Part shown: piece after piece, positions 15,509 through 24,672 of the stretch
How the letters are laid out: each line of letters opens with the position of its first letter
Position numbering within the stretch: the stretch's first letter is position 1
Assembly (NCBI GenBank): GCA_035304485.1
Contig: DATGPZ010000069.1
Coordinates: forward strand, 1-64,000
Length of the DNA stretch: 64,000 bases
Direction of reading: 5' to 3'
From: ZC4RG17 sp035304485
Lineage (GTDB): Bacteria; Actinomycetota; Acidimicrobiia; Spongiisociales; ZC4RG35
The notes under the pieces: generated by a model
What the model was told of the DNA's origin: nothing
The model's database searches: none
What the model saw: the letters and a program-made list of their open reading frames with translations, nothing else
Made by a program: the position numbers and the translations under genes

Positions 15509-17300
15509 CCGTTCTGGCCAACGGCAGCGTGACCACGAAGGTCGCTCCACCACCGGCCGTCTCGTCGACATCGGCCCGACCACCCATGGCTTCGGCCAGG
15601 CTACGGACGATCGACAGGCCCAGCCCCGTGCCCCCGACCGACCGGGTCTGGGACGCTTCGATCTGGGTGAACCGCTCGAAGATCCGCTGTCGCTGATCGA
15701 GGGGAATGCCTGGTCCGTGGTCGACGACTCGTAGCTGGCCGACATCCCCCCGGACGCGGCCGACGATCTCGATCGGGCTCTGCGGCGCGTACTTGGAGGC
15801 GTTCTCGAGCAGGTTGATCAGGATCCGCTCCAGGTGGTCGCGGTCGGCGACCAACGCCAGGTCGGCCGGGTCGAGGTCGACGGTGACGTCCGGTGGGTTG
15901 CCCAGCACCTCGAGCACGTGATCGAGCACCGTCTTGACTGTGAGGCGCTCGGAATTGATCGGTATGGCTCCCCGGTCGATCCGCGACACCATCAGCAGGT
16001 CCTCGATGAGACGCTGGAGCCGCCCGGCCTGGCGACGAGCGGTGCTGATCAGCTCCTTGGCCGTGTTCGCCTGGGGCGCCAGCTCGGGGCGGTTGACCGT
16101 GTCGAGCGAGCCGATGATGGAGGTGAGCGGGGTGCGGAGCTCGTGGCTGACGACCGACACGAAGTCGGTCTTCATCTGAGCCACCTCTTCCAGGCGGCGG
16201 TTCATCTCGGTCTGCTCTTCATAGCGGCCGATCTGGCTCAGGACCAGACCCGCCGGACCCGCCAGGAAGGCGAGCTGCTCGAGCTGTTCCGGGCGGAAGG
16301 CGCCGCTGACGGCGTCTCCGACGGCGATGACCCCGACCGAGAACTGCTCTACCCGGAGGGGCGCCAGCATCGCCTGGTTCAATCCCAATTCGGCGAGAAG
16401 GCCGTGGTGGGCCGAGCCCTGGTTGACAGGGTCCACCAGCATCGGGCGGCCGGAGCGGAACACCTGGGGGAGGAGCCCGGCTTCCGCCACCCGCACCCGG
16501 ATGGACCCGATGTCGAGCGGGTAGCCGTTGACCCAGATGGGGCTGACCACTTGCAGCGAGTGGTCTTCGGGGACGTAGAGGAGCACCACCCCGACCTGGG
16601 CGTCCAGATAGCGGCAGATGGTGCCGACCAGTTGCGGGAGGACCTCCGAGAGCGAATCGCCCTGGGAGAGCGTGGCCATGACCGCGTACAGACGCTCGAA
16701 ATCTATCCGCTGGCGCTGCAGCTGGTGGAGCCGCTGGTTGCTGCGTTCGACCGCCCTCTCGAACTCCAAGCCCAGGAGCGAGGTGGCCACCGCCACGGTT
16801 CCGAGCGACAGGAACGGGACCACCACCTCGGCCCAGTCACCCGCCGTGCCGACCATGAGGGCAGTGATCATCACGATCCCCGCCGCCAGGATCGACACGA
16901 AGGCGTGCTTGGCCCGTTCCAGGATCAGGCCGGAGAGCGAAACCAGGGCGAAGAAGATCGGCTGGGAGATCAGGTACAGCTCGGGGACGGTCGCCACCAC
17001 TCCGGTGGAGAGTGTCACCCCCACGATCCACCCCCACGAGACCCAGGAGGCGTATGGGCGGACCATCAGGCGGTCCCAGTCCACCAGGGCCGAGATCACA
17101 AGGAGCAGGCCGACGGCCACGATCGGGACCAGGAAGCGAGGGTTCTGGAAGACCGTCGTCCGGACCGCCTGGGCGGCCAGGACGATGACGGCCACCCATC
17201 CGATCGCGACCGAGCGCCTCTGAACGGAGGCGCGAAAACGCGTCATCGAGGCCTCGCCGGACTCGATCTGCGAGGAGGCTGGTGGGTCGATAATGGCCAT
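15489..17300 (-). CDS. Membrane sensor histidine kinase with GAF domain (orphan)
   Basis: A 603-residue sensor kinase. Residues about 30-175 form five or six transmembrane helices. A GAF-like domain follows (LPQLVGTICRYLDAQVGVVLL to about residue 350), then a short coiled linker, the HisKA box SVVSHELRTPLTSIIGS with the phosphoacceptor histidine, and HATPase_c motifs N (LLENASKYAP), G1 (DHGPGIP), F (IFERFTQ) and G2 (GTGLGLSI). No response regulator adjoins it, so its partner is elsewhere or it acts on the regulator at 22500-23195. It is convergent with fabI and overlaps it by 20 bp. The signal sensed is unknown. Confidence 0.88.
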   Translation of the reverse strand: MAIIDPPASSQIESGEASMTRFRASVQRRSVAIGWVAVIVLAAQAVRTTVFQNPRFLVPIVAVGLLLVISALVDWDRLMVRPYASWVSWGWIVGVTLSTGVVATVPELYLISQPIFFALVSLSGLILERAKHAFVSILAAGIVMITALMVGTAGDWAEVVVPFLSLGTVAVATSLLGLEFERAVERSNQRLHQLQRQRIDFERLYAVMATLSQGDSLSEVLPQLVGTICRYLDAQVGVVLLYVPEDHSLQVVSPIWVNGYPLDIGSIRVRVAEAGLLPQVFRSGRPMLVDPVNQGSAHHGLLAELGLNQAMLAPLRVEQFSVGVIAVGDAVSGAFRPEQLEQLAFLAGPAGLVLSQIGRYEEQTEMNRRLEEVAQMKTDFVSVVSHELRTPLTSIIGSLDTVNRPELAPQANTAKELISTARRQAGRLQRLIEDLLMVSRIDRGAIPINSERLTVKTVLDHVLEVLGNPPDVTVDLDPADLALVADRDHLERILINLLENASKYAPQSPIEIVGRVRGDVGQLRVVDHGPGIPLDQRQRIFERFTQIEASQTRSVGGTGLGLSIVRSLAEAMGGRADVDETAGGGATFVVTLPLARTVSQTLH

Positions 17301-17356
17301 CTAGTGCCCTCACAGTATCCTCGCATTCCGCACGTCTCTCCATAGGACTCTCGCCT

Positions 17357-18112
17357 ATGCCTCTCCTCTCCATCGCCGGCGGTGCCCTCTTCGCGGAGCG
17401 GTTCGGCAGTGGACCCCCGCGGGTGCTGGCGCTCCACGGCTGGGGTCGGCGGGGTGCCGATTTCTCGGCGGCTCTGGATGGTCTCGACGCCATCGCCCTC
17501 GACCTGCCGGGGTTCGGGGCTTCCCCGCCACCGTCCGAAGCGCTGGGGGCCGCCGGTTACGCCGAGCTGATCCAGCCCGTGGACGACTTGTTCGACGAGC
17601 CGCCCGTCGTGGTCGGGCACTCCTTCGGAGGCCGGGTGGCGGTGGCCGCCCAGGCGAGCCGGCCGGGCTGGGCGGCAGGCCTCGTGCTGGTGGGGAGTCC
17701 GCTGATCCGCCTCAGCGCCGGTCGTCGGCCTCCACTGGTCTACCGCGTCGCGCGGCTGGCACATCGGGCGGGGCTGATCTCCGACGAGGTGATGGAACGC
17801 CGGAGAAAACGGCACGGGTCCGCCGACTACCGGGCCGCTCAGGGAGTCATGCGAGACGTCTTGGTCCGCGTCGTCAACGAGTCCTACGAGCACGAGCTGC
17901 AACGGCTCGGGGTCCCGGTCACGCTGCTGTGGGGCGCCAACGACACCGAGGCTCCCGTAGCGATCGCCCGCCTCGCCCGTGACCTGATCGAGTCGGCCGG
18001 GGACCCGGTCGAGTTGGAGATCCGGGAGAGTCTCGGTCATCACTTGCCGGTTCAGAACCCCGAGGTCGTCAGGGAGGCCGTCGAAGCCATGCTCGCCCGG
18101 GTGGGCAGATGA
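17357..18112 (+). CDS. Alpha/beta-fold hydrolase
   Basis: A 251-residue alpha/beta hydrolase with ALHGWGRRGADF (oxyanion region), the nucleophile elbow VVGHSFGGRVAVAA with the serine near residue 93, a late acidic stretch WGANDTEAP, and a candidate catalytic histidine in SLGHHLPVQNPEVV. A lid rich in arginine sits between (RLAHRAGLISDEVMERRRKR). It overlaps the next gene by 4 bp (ATGA), pairing it tightly with a MurF-like ligase. That coupling suggests a cell-wall or envelope substrate, but no reaction can be named. BioH-like or lysophospholipase activity remains possible. Confidence 0.8.
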   Translation: MPLLSIAGGALFAERFGSGPPRVLALHGWGRRGADFSAALDGLDAIALDLPGFGASPPPSEALGAAGYAELIQPVDDLFDEPPVVVGHSFGGRVAVAAQASRPGWAAGLVLVGSPLIRLSAGRRPPLVYRVARLAHRAGLISDEVMERRRKRHGSADYRAAQGVMRDVLVRVVNESYEHELQRLGVPVTLLWGANDTEAPVAIARLARDLIESAGDPVELEIRESLGHHLPVQNPEVVREAVEAMLARVGR

Positions 18113-19599
18113 GGTCGGTCGTTCTCATCGGGCTGGGAGTTGCAGCCGGGATCGCCGGCTTGCGCTGGCTACGGGTGGCGCAGCGGGAGCACTACCTGGG
18201 GGGCACGGTTGCGCGCTTCGCCTGGCGGTGGTGGACGCTCGGACCGGTCTCGATCGGGCTGGGTTTGGTCGCGCTCGCCGGGTTGGGCGCTTGCCTCGTA
18301 CGCGAGCCGTTCGCCCTCCTCACGGCGCTGGCGGTGGCTCTGGGGCCGCCCGGGCTGGGTCTGCGGGGTCGCACCTCTCCGCTCGCCTGGACGGGTCGCC
18401 TCAGGCGGCTGGCCCTGGTGGTGGGGGTAGTCGTAGCGCTCGCTCTCCTCGCCGGGTGGTTCCTGCACGTCTGGGTCACTGCGGTGGTGGTGACGGCGCT
18501 GCCGGTGGTGTTCGACCTCGCCCTGGTGTTGCTGGCTCCGGTCGAGAGGCGGATGGGCGATCCCTGGGTCGACAAGGCGGCCCGTGCGCTGTCCGGCTCG
18601 GGTGCGAAGGTGGTGGCCATCACGGGGTCGTACGGGAAGACGTCGACGAAGGGCTACGTGGCGCAGCTGCTGGCGGGAGACCGCCGGGTGTTGGCGAGCC
18701 CCGCCTCGTTCAACAATCGGATGGGACTGGCCCGGGCGATAAACGAGCACCTGGCCGGTGGCCTCGACGTGTTCATCGCGGAGATGGGTACCTACGGAAA
18801 GGGAGAGATCGCCGACCTCTGCGCGTGGATCCCTCCCGACATCGCCGTGATAACGGCCATCGGACCGGTCCACCTGGAACGATTCGGATCGGAGGAGAAC
18901 ATCGTCGAAGCCAAGGCCGAGATCCTCGAACGCGCCTCGGTCGCGATCCTGAACGTCGATGATCCGCGCCTGGCGGCCGTGGCCGAGAGGGAACGGGGCC
19001 GGCGGCGGGTGATCACGGCCTCGACCGGGGCGACCGCCGACGTTCGGGTGGTGGATGGTGAGGTGAGTATCGACGGCGCTCTCATAGCTAGAGCTCCGGA
19101 GACTGCTCACCACGGGAACGTGGCGTGTGCGGTGGCGGTGGCGGTGGCCCTCGGCGTTTCCACTGAGGAGATTAGGGAACGGCTGGGCGGGCTGACCGAG
19201 CCGGAGCATCGTCGCACCGTGATCACGGGTGCGGGAGGAGCGATGATCATCGACGACACCTTCAATTCCAATCCGGCCGGAGCCAGGGCGGCACTCGAGA
19301 TGCTGCAGACGCTGGACGTCAGTGGGCGGCGAGTGGTGGTCACACCGGGCATGGTGGAGTTGGGCCGGCGACAAGAGGACGAGAACCGGGCGTTCGCGGC
19401 CCAGGCGGCCCGGGTGGCTGACTTCGTGGCGGTGGTGGGGCGCACCAACCGCCGGGCACTCGTCGCCGGTGCCCGACAAGGAGAGGCAGAGGTGCTGGTC
19501 TTCCCGGACCGGGAGGCGGCCGTGGCGTGGGTCCGCAGCCACCTCGGTCCGGGCGACGCAGTCCTCTACGAGAACGACCTCCCCGACCACTTTCCCTGA
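18109..19599 (+). CDS. MurF-like Mur ligase with N-terminal membrane helices
   Basis: An ATP-dependent amide ligase of the Mur family, 496 residues. The first ~150 residues hold three or four transmembrane helices, absent from ordinary soluble MurF. Then come the ATP-binding GSYGKTSTKG near residue 170, ASFNNRMGLARAINEH, FIAEMGTYGKGEIADL, ITAIGPVHLERFG, NVDDPRL, and the MurF-type DDTFNSNPAGARAAL. The C-terminal domain is present. The UDP-MurNAc-binding N-terminal domain of classical MurF is replaced by the membrane segment, so it may act on a lipid-linked precursor, or a different murein or teichoic substrate. Coupling to the hydrolase by ATGA is seen directly. The substrate is inference. Confidence 0.78.
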   Translation: MRSVVLIGLGVAAGIAGLRWLRVAQREHYLGGTVARFAWRWWTLGPVSIGLGLVALAGLGACLVREPFALLTALAVALGPPGLGLRGRTSPLAWTGRLRRLALVVGVVVALALLAGWFLHVWVTAVVVTALPVVFDLALVLLAPVERRMGDPWVDKAARALSGSGAKVVAITGSYGKTSTKGYVAQLLAGDRRVLASPASFNNRMGLARAINEHLAGGLDVFIAEMGTYGKGEIADLCAWIPPDIAVITAIGPVHLERFGSEENIVEAKAEILERASVAILNVDDPRLAAVAERERGRRRVITASTGATADVRVVDGEVSIDGALIARAPETAHHGNVACAVAVAVALGVSTEEIRERLGGLTEPEHRRTVITGAGGAMIIDDTFNSNPAGARAALEMLQTLDVSGRRVVVTPGMVELGRRQEDENRAFAAQAARVADFVAVVGRTNRRALVAGARQGEAEVLVFPDREAAVAWVRSHLGPGDAVLYENDLPDHFP

Positions 19600-19603
19600 G
19601 TCA

Positions 19604-21040
19604 TCAGGGAGCCCATTCGTCGACGGTCAGGCCGACGACCTTCAGCCGGCCGTCCTCGTATGACAAAGAGACGATCCAGGTCATCCAGTCGAGGCCTTCG
19701 TACCGGGCTTCGTCGCCGGGATCGTGGACCGTCACGAAACGGAACCCTCGGAGTTCGGTCGGCAACGCCAGGGCAGCGGGACGGCCGTTCGGCCCTTCCA
19801 GGACCTCGTCCACGAGGATCACCGTGTCGGCGTCGTCGTGGGCGTCCACGTAACGTTCGGCGATCGCTTCGGAGAAGGTACGGGGCTGGATCTCGGGGCT
19901 GTCCGGCTCCAGGGCGTTGGAGCCCCAGCGACGGGCCGTCGCATCGGTGAGGAGTCCGCCGACCTCTGACCGGGGGAACCTGACCGGAGGCGCATGATGG
20001 GCGACCCACAGCCCCCGAGAGCTGATCAGGTCGGTGAGGTCTCCGCCGGCCGCCATTCGCTCGGCCAGGGCCGCGGCCACGGCGGCGGCGTCGCCCGGCG
20101 ACCGCTCGGGGACCGAGGTCAGGTAGAAGCCGTTCACCCAACCTGCGCCCGACGGCGTAGCGATCTCGACCCAGGTGGACCCGTTGACGGACCGGGTCGG
20201 TCCGCCGGCTGCGACGGTGACTCCCGGCAGCAGCCGTCCCATGATCTCCTCGCCCGCCCCAGGTGCCACCCGCACGTTGAGGTGGTCGTCCGCGGGCACC
20301 AGGACGACGACGGCGGGTTCCGGGTGGGTGCCTCCAGGCGCGGGCAGGTCGTTCTGGGTCCAGACCGGTGCGCCTCCCGTGGAAGGGGTGCCTTCTCCGA
20401 TCGGCACCGAATCGGTGAAATCGGATCGTGTCAGGGGCCCGTCGATGACCACTCCTTCACTGCCGAACGTGTCGACGGTCTTGCCGTCCAGGACCAGGCG
20501 CACCCGCTCCACCGACGAGAACTCGGTCAGGGTGTAGACGAGTTGGGCCAAGCGGCCGAGAGTGGAAGCCGAGCCGGCCCCGGTCTCGAACTCCGCCGAC
20601 AGGTCGACCACGGCGGTGCCTTGGTCGATCGTGATTCCGAGGAGGACGGTATCGGGGGGAAATGCCGTCGCCAGCCCCGATCCCGCCTCCGAGGCGTCGG
20701 GGCCGGCGATGAGCGCACGCACCGCTGCAGCCGCCACTCCGGTGTCGGTGACGGTCCGGGGCCGCGGGACGGCCCGGCCGTCGGTGTCGAGGAAGTACAC
20801 GAGAACCGTTGTCTCGGTACCTCCGCTGGGTGGCTCGGGTCGGGTGGTGGGGGAGGAGTCGTCCGGGCTCGTGGGTGTCGTCTCACCCGAGGGCGTGGTG
20901 GTGGACGAGTCGGGTGCGGTGAGGGTCGTCGTCGTGGTGTCCTCCGGGACGGTCAAGGGACCGGCGCTGCCCGCCCCTCCGCCGCCTCCACAAGCGGCCA
21001 GGGTGAACATCATCACGGCCAAAGCGGTCACGGATCTCAC
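19604..21040 (-). CDS. Lipoprotein with GerMN domain, LpqB-like partner of the two-component system
   Basis: A 478-residue secreted lipoprotein with a short signal peptide and lipobox TLAAC near residue 16. A Thr/Ser/Pro-rich linker spans roughly residues 25-75, followed by a GerMN-type domain (VLVYFLDTDGRAVPRP through VYTLTEFSSVERVRLVLDG), an SH3-like segment (HLNVRVAPGAGEEIMGRLLPG and GSTWVEIATPSGAGWVNGFYL), and a C-terminal domain with WIVSLSYEDGRLKVVG. It is last in an operon with a response regulator and histidine kinase, 4-bp overlaps joining all three. The mycobacterial mtrA-mtrB-lpqB operon has the same order, and LpqB also has GerMN. It probably modulates the kinase outside the membrane (inference). 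Confidence 0.75.
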   Translation of the reverse strand: MRSVTALAVMMFTLAACGGGGGAGSAGPLTVPEDTTTTTLTAPDSSTTTPSGETTPTSPDDSSPTTRPEPPSGGTETTVLVYFLDTDGRAVPRPRTVTDTGVAAAAVRALIAGPDASEAGSGLATAFPPDTVLLGITIDQGTAVVDLSAEFETGAGSASTLGRLAQLVYTLTEFSSVERVRLVLDGKTVDTFGSEGVVIDGPLTRSDFTDSVPIGEGTPSTGGAPVWTQNDLPAPGGTHPEPAVVVLVPADDHLNVRVAPGAGEEIMGRLLPGVTVAAGGPTRSVNGSTWVEIATPSGAGWVNGFYLTSVPERSPGDAAAVAAALAERMAAGGDLTDLISSRGLWVAHHAPPVRFPRSEVGGLLTDATARRWGSNALEPDSPEIQPRTFSEAIAERYVDAHDDADTVILVDEVLEGPNGRPAALALPTELRGFRFVTVHDPGDEARYEGLDWMTWIVSLSYEDGRLKVVGLTVDEWAP

Positions 21041-22503
21041 TCGATGGCTCCTCTCGTCGGATCGTCTCCAGCATGAGGAGCCGCCCTCGCAGCGTCATCA
21101 CCGTCGTGTAACAGTTCCGCGACAGGAAATCGGACGGTCACCCCGAAACCTCCCTTCTCGGGTGACCGCGCCGTGATCGATCCTCCCAGCCGGGCGGCGT
21201 GCCGGGCCGCGATCGACATGCCGAGCCCGGTCCCCGAAGAGCGGGACCGGTCACCGGTGGAGAATCGCTCGAAGATGCGATCCAGATCCTCCGCCGCCAC
21301 TCCCGGACCCTCGTCGGTCACTTCGATCACACAGTCGCGCCCGTCCAGGGACGCTCCCAGCACGGTGGCGGCTCCCGGGGCGTGGCGACGAGCGTTGTCG
21401 AGGAGGTTCCCGACGATGCGTTCGACCGAGTGACGGTCGGTGACGATGGGGCCCGGCACCTGGCATTCGAGGCGGGCGGCCGGGTGGTGGAGACCGATGA
21501 GGGCCGACAGGACCGCGCCCAGGTCGATCGGCTCGCGGCGCACCGGCGTCGAGGCGCTCTCCAGGTGCGACAGCTCGAGGAGGTCGTCGACCAGGCGTTT
21601 CAGGCGGTCCACATCGGCTTCGACCAGGGCCGCCAGGCGGACTTCGTCGGAATCGGCCGAGGCCGACCGCCGGACGCGTTCTGCCAGGAGCCGGGCAGCG
21701 TTGACCAGCCCCGTGACCGGAGTGCGGAGCTCGTGGGAGGCGTCGGCGATGAAGTCCCGCTCTCGTTGGCGGGCGGCCTCGAGCTGGGCGATGGTCCGCT
21801 GCAACGAGGCGGCCATGTCGTTGAAGGAGGAGGACAGGTCGGCGAACTCGTCGCGTCCCTCCACCGGAAGGCGAACCTGGAGGTCGCCGGCCGACATGGC
21901 CCGGGCCGCTCGTTGGGCCGCTTCCACGGGCCGCAGCACCCGTCGTGAGAGCGCCAAGGCGAGGGAGGCACCGGCGGCGATGGCCACGAGCCCAGCCCCG
22001 CCGGTGACCAGCAGCACTTGCTGGCTGGCGGCGGTCAGGCTCTCGGCGGGACTCGTGAAGGTGAAATCGGGGCCGTCGGGAGGGAGACGGGCGCCTGTGA
22101 CCAGTTCGATGCCGTCGGCACTCTCGACGAATTCGTAGGCGATCTCGCCCCCAGCCACGATGGCGGCGAATTCGGCCGACACCGCCGGCACCGGCGAACC
22201 GGCCGCTACCCGGGTCCCGTCGGAGTAGGTGGCGGTCACCCCGCGAGGCCCGCGTAGGAGAAACCGATCCAAGAGACCCGAATCCTCGAGTGCTTCGGGT
22301 GGAGGCGAATCGGCCAGGCCCATGGCCGGTGTGAGAACCGCCAGGTTGAATTCGGTGGCGGCGACGGCGTCGGCGACGAGCCGAGAGCGCAGGGATCCGT
22401 CCAAGAGCAGGCGCGAGACTGCGGTGAGGGCCACGACGGTCGACGCCACCACCGCGACCAGAGACCAGAGGAGCCGCCTTCGCAGGGTGCTGGCTCGCCT
22501 CAT
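21037..22503 (-). CDS. HAMP sensor histidine kinase, MtrB-like
   Basis: A 488-residue membrane kinase: a first transmembrane helix at about 10-30, an extracellular sensor of ~125 residues, a second helix near 160-185, and a HAMP domain (RRVLRPVEAAQRAARAMSAGD). The phosphoacceptor box is FIADASHELRTPVTGLVN. The ATPase motifs are LLDNARRHAPG, DEGPGVA, IFERFSTGDRSRSSGTGLGMSI. It overlaps the regulator by 4 bp and the lipoprotein by 4 bp. The organisation fits envelope or cell-division sensing, as for MtrB, but similarity to MtrB cannot be measured from reading alone. Confidence 0.85.
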   Translation of the reverse strand: MRRASTLRRRLLWSLVAVVASTVVALTAVSRLLLDGSLRSRLVADAVAATEFNLAVLTPAMGLADSPPPEALEDSGLLDRFLLRGPRGVTATYSDGTRVAAGSPVPAVSAEFAAIVAGGEIAYEFVESADGIELVTGARLPPDGPDFTFTSPAESLTAASQQVLLVTGGAGLVAIAAGASLALALSRRVLRPVEAAQRAARAMSAGDLQVRLPVEGRDEFADLSSSFNDMAASLQRTIAQLEAARQRERDFIADASHELRTPVTGLVNAARLLAERVRRSASADSDEVRLAALVEADVDRLKRLVDDLLELSHLESASTPVRREPIDLGAVLSALIGLHHPAARLECQVPGPIVTDRHSVERIVGNLLDNARRHAPGAATVLGASLDGRDCVIEVTDEGPGVAAEDLDRIFERFSTGDRSRSSGTGLGMSIAARHAARLGGSITARSPEKGGFGVTVRFPVAELLHDGDDAARAAPHAGDDPTRGAIE

Positions 22504-23195
22504 CTCCGAGCGCGGTAGCCGAAGCCGCGGACGGTCTCGATCAGCTCCGGGTGAGCCGGATCGGCCTCGAGCTTGGACCGCAGGCGCTGGATCGCCACGT
22601 CGACCAGCCGGGTGTCACCCACGGCCGGGTATCCCCATACGTTCTCGAGCAGCAACTCGCGGGTCATGACCCTCCCTGCACTCGAGGCGAGTTCGACCAG
22701 GAGCCGGAACTCGGTCGGTGAGAGCGAGATCTCGGTCTCACCACGCACCACCCGATGGCTGGCCACGTCCACGGTGACGTCCCCCAGTCGCAGCGCCTCG
22801 TCGCCCAGCTCACCGCTCACTCGTCGCAGGGCCGCCCGCAGCCGAGCGACCAGGATCGCCATCTCGAACGGCTTCGTCACGTAGTCGTCGGCACCCAGTT
22901 CCAGGCCGGCGACGACGTCAGTCGTCGTGTCCCGGGCAGTCAGCATGACGACCGGGGTGGCCGACATCTTGCGGATGGCCCGGAGCACCTCCAACCCGTC
23001 GCGTTTGGGCAGCATCACGTCGAGCACAACGGCGTCGGGCGCATCGCCCCGGAACCTCGCCAGGCCCGCCTCTCCGTCGGCGGCGGTCACGACCTCGAAC
23101 CCGGCATCCCTGAGACCGATACGTGTCGTCTCGCGAATCGATGGGTCGTCTTCGACGAGGAGGATCCGGGCTTGCACATCGTCAGTATCGTCCAC
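22500..23195 (-). CDS. OmpR/PhoB-family response regulator, MtrA-like
   Basis: A 231-residue response regulator. The receiver domain has ILLVEDDPSIRE (acidic pair), the phosphorylated Asp in AVVLDVMLPKRDGLEV, the Thr in VVMLTARD and the Lys in GADDYVTKPFEM. A winged-helix domain follows, with SLSPTEFRLLVELASSAGRVMTR and VDVAIQRLRSKLE. A GTG start at 23195 gives a normal N-terminus; a GTG at the Val-Gln position eight codons further in is an alternative. It heads the three-gene operon. DNA targets are not visible from this window. Confidence 0.88.
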   Translation of the reverse strand: MDDTDDVQARILLVEDDPSIRETTRIGLRDAGFEVVTAADGEAGLARFRGDAPDAVVLDVMLPKRDGLEVLRAIRKMSATPVVMLTARDTTTDVVAGLELGADDYVTKPFEMAILVARLRAALRRVSGELGDEALRLGDVTVDVASHRVVRGETEISLSPTEFRLLVELASSAGRVMTRELLLENVWGYPAVGDTRLVDVAIQRLRSKLEADPAHPELIETVRGFGYRARR

Positions 23196-23253
23196 CGGAT
23201 CGCGGGGGAGTGGCTGCGAGCGCGAGTTGCGCGACTCCGTCTCTCTGAGGTCG

Positions 23254-23259
23254 TACCAT
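23254..23259 (+). promoter_or_regulatory. -10 hexamer for leaderless ddl
   Basis: TACCAT ends 8 nt before the ATG at 23268. There is no Shine-Dalgarno. The element fixes this ATG instead of the far longer frame that runs through the divergent regulator. Confidence 0.5.
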
Positions 23260-23267
23260 CACGACCC

Positions 23268-24335
23268 ATGACTAGAGCAGCCGTCCTCTTTGGAGGGCCG
23301 AGCGACGAACACGACATCTCGATCCTCACCGGCCTGCAGGTGGCGCATGCCCTGGACGACCCTGCCGCCCTGTATTGGTCCAAAGCGGGGGAGTGGTTCC
23401 TGGTCGACCCCGACTCCGAAGCCGCCGACTTCGTCGAGGGTGTTCCTCGAAAGGCCCGTCCCGTGTCGTTCGTCGCCTCGAGCCAGGGCGGGTTCCTGGT
23501 CAAGCGGAAGCCCCTGGACTTCGATGTGGCGGTCATCGCCTGTCACGGGGGGCCGGGCGAAGACGGGACCTTGCAGGGAGCCTTGGATCTAGCCGGAATC
23601 CGCTACACCGGTCCTGGCCAGGCCGCTTCGGCCCTGGGGATGGACAAGTTCGCCTTCGGAGCGGCGATGAGGACTGCGGGCCTTCCCACCCTCGACCGGA
23701 TCCTGGTGTCTCCGGAGTCGGAGCCGCCCTTCGCCGGGCCCTACATCGTCAAGCCTCGTTTCGGGGGATCCTCGATCGGGATCGAGGTGGTGGAGGACTG
23801 GCCCACGGCGAAGGCCCTGGTGGAGCGTTCACCGTTCATGGGCTCGGGAGGAGTGGCGGAGCCGTTCGTGGACGGGAGCCGGGATCTGCAGTTGGCAGTG
23901 CGGACCCATCCCTCCCTCGAGTTGTCGGCGATCGAGGAACCGGCCCGCTCGGGCGGGATCTACGGCTACGACCAGAAGTACCTGGCTTGGGGTGGCGAGG
24001 TGTCAGCGGGACGGAAGCTGCCGGCCGACCTCGACGGCGTGCTGGAGGAGCGTTTGCGGGGTCTGGCCCGCCAGGTGGCAGAGGTGACCGGGGTGAGGGG
24101 CATCGCCCGCATCGACTTCCTGGAACGGGATGGGGAGGTCTGGGTAAACGAGATCAACACCATCCCCGGTTCGATGGCCGCCTATCTGTGGATCGATCCG
24201 CCTCGCTCCCGGGCGGAGTTGTTCGCCGACCTGGTGGCCGAGGCAGCCGCCGGTCCGGCACGCGTCTTCTCTACCGCCGGTTCCGACGGCGCCGCTCTCC
24301 GCAACGCGGGCGCGATCGAATCGAAGTTGGGCTGA
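23268..24335 (+). CDS. ddl: D-alanine--D-alanine ligase
   Basis: Makes the D-Ala-D-Ala dipeptide for peptidoglycan, in the cytosol. The 355-residue ATP-grasp protein begins with the Ddl signature VLFGGPSDEHDISILTG. It has ACHGGPGEDGTLQGALDLAGIRYTG, the ATP-binding YIVKPRFGGSSIGIEVV, the omega-loop region GIYGYDQKYLAWGGEV, and metal-binding ARIDFLERDGEVWVNEINTIPG. All catalytic residues expected from Ddl appear present. It is divergent from the MtrA-like regulator, which may let the cell-wall regulator reach this promoter. With the MurF-like ligase at 18109 it gives two enzymes of the same pathway within 6 kb. Confidence 0.92.
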   Translation: MTRAAVLFGGPSDEHDISILTGLQVAHALDDPAALYWSKAGEWFLVDPDSEAADFVEGVPRKARPVSFVASSQGGFLVKRKPLDFDVAVIACHGGPGEDGTLQGALDLAGIRYTGPGQAASALGMDKFAFGAAMRTAGLPTLDRILVSPESEPPFAGPYIVKPRFGGSSIGIEVVEDWPTAKALVERSPFMGSGGVAEPFVDGSRDLQLAVRTHPSLELSAIEEPARSGGIYGYDQKYLAWGGEVSAGRKLPADLDGVLEERLRGLARQVAEVTGVRGIARIDFLERDGEVWVNEINTIPGSMAAYLWIDPPRSRAELFADLVAEAAAGPARVFSTAGSDGAALRNAGAIESKLG

Positions 24336-24345
24336 CCGACTTCGG

Positions 24346-24579
24346 TCAGAGGTTCACCACGGGGCAGGTGAGGGTCCGGGTGATGCCTTCGATGGCCTGG
24401 ATTCGGGCGACGACGAGCTTTCCCAGAGCGTCCACGTCGTCGGCCGTCGCTTTCACGATCACGTCATAGGGACCGGTGACGTCGTCGGCGTTGTCGACTC
24501 CGGGGATCTCCCGGACCTCGTCGGCGACCAGGGCCGCCTTGCCGACTTCCGTCTGGATCAGCACGTATGCCTGAACCAC
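24346..24579 (-). CDS. Stand-alone Lrp/AsnC ligand-binding (RAM) domain protein
   Basis: A 77-residue protein consisting only of the alpha-beta sandwich effector domain of Lrp/AsnC regulators (VQAYVLIQTEVGKAALVAD and GPYDVIVKATADDVDALGKLV). The helix-turn-helix is absent. Such stand-alone RAM proteins are frequent in actinobacteria and may bind amino acids and oligomerise. No DNA-binding is expected. The GTG start has GAGGAGGG 3 nt upstream. It is the last gene of a minus-strand run with the CSD-like protein and rpmB, after a 93-bp gap. Confidence 0.8.
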   Translation of the reverse strand: MVQAYVLIQTEVGKAALVADEVREIPGVDNADDVTGPYDVIVKATADDVDALGKLVVARIQAIEGITRTLTCPVVNL

Positions 24580-24672
24580 TAACCCTCCTCTTGTCTCGGA
24601 CGGCGGACTATACCGATGGCGCGCTCGCTCCGCCGAGGAGAGTGGAGGGTGGGGATCGGACGGTCGGAGGAC

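Noticed and set aside
16837..17493. Minus-strand 218-residue frame upstream of the kinase
   Set aside because: Arg/Pro/Gly-rich shadow of the kinase and hydrolase genes.
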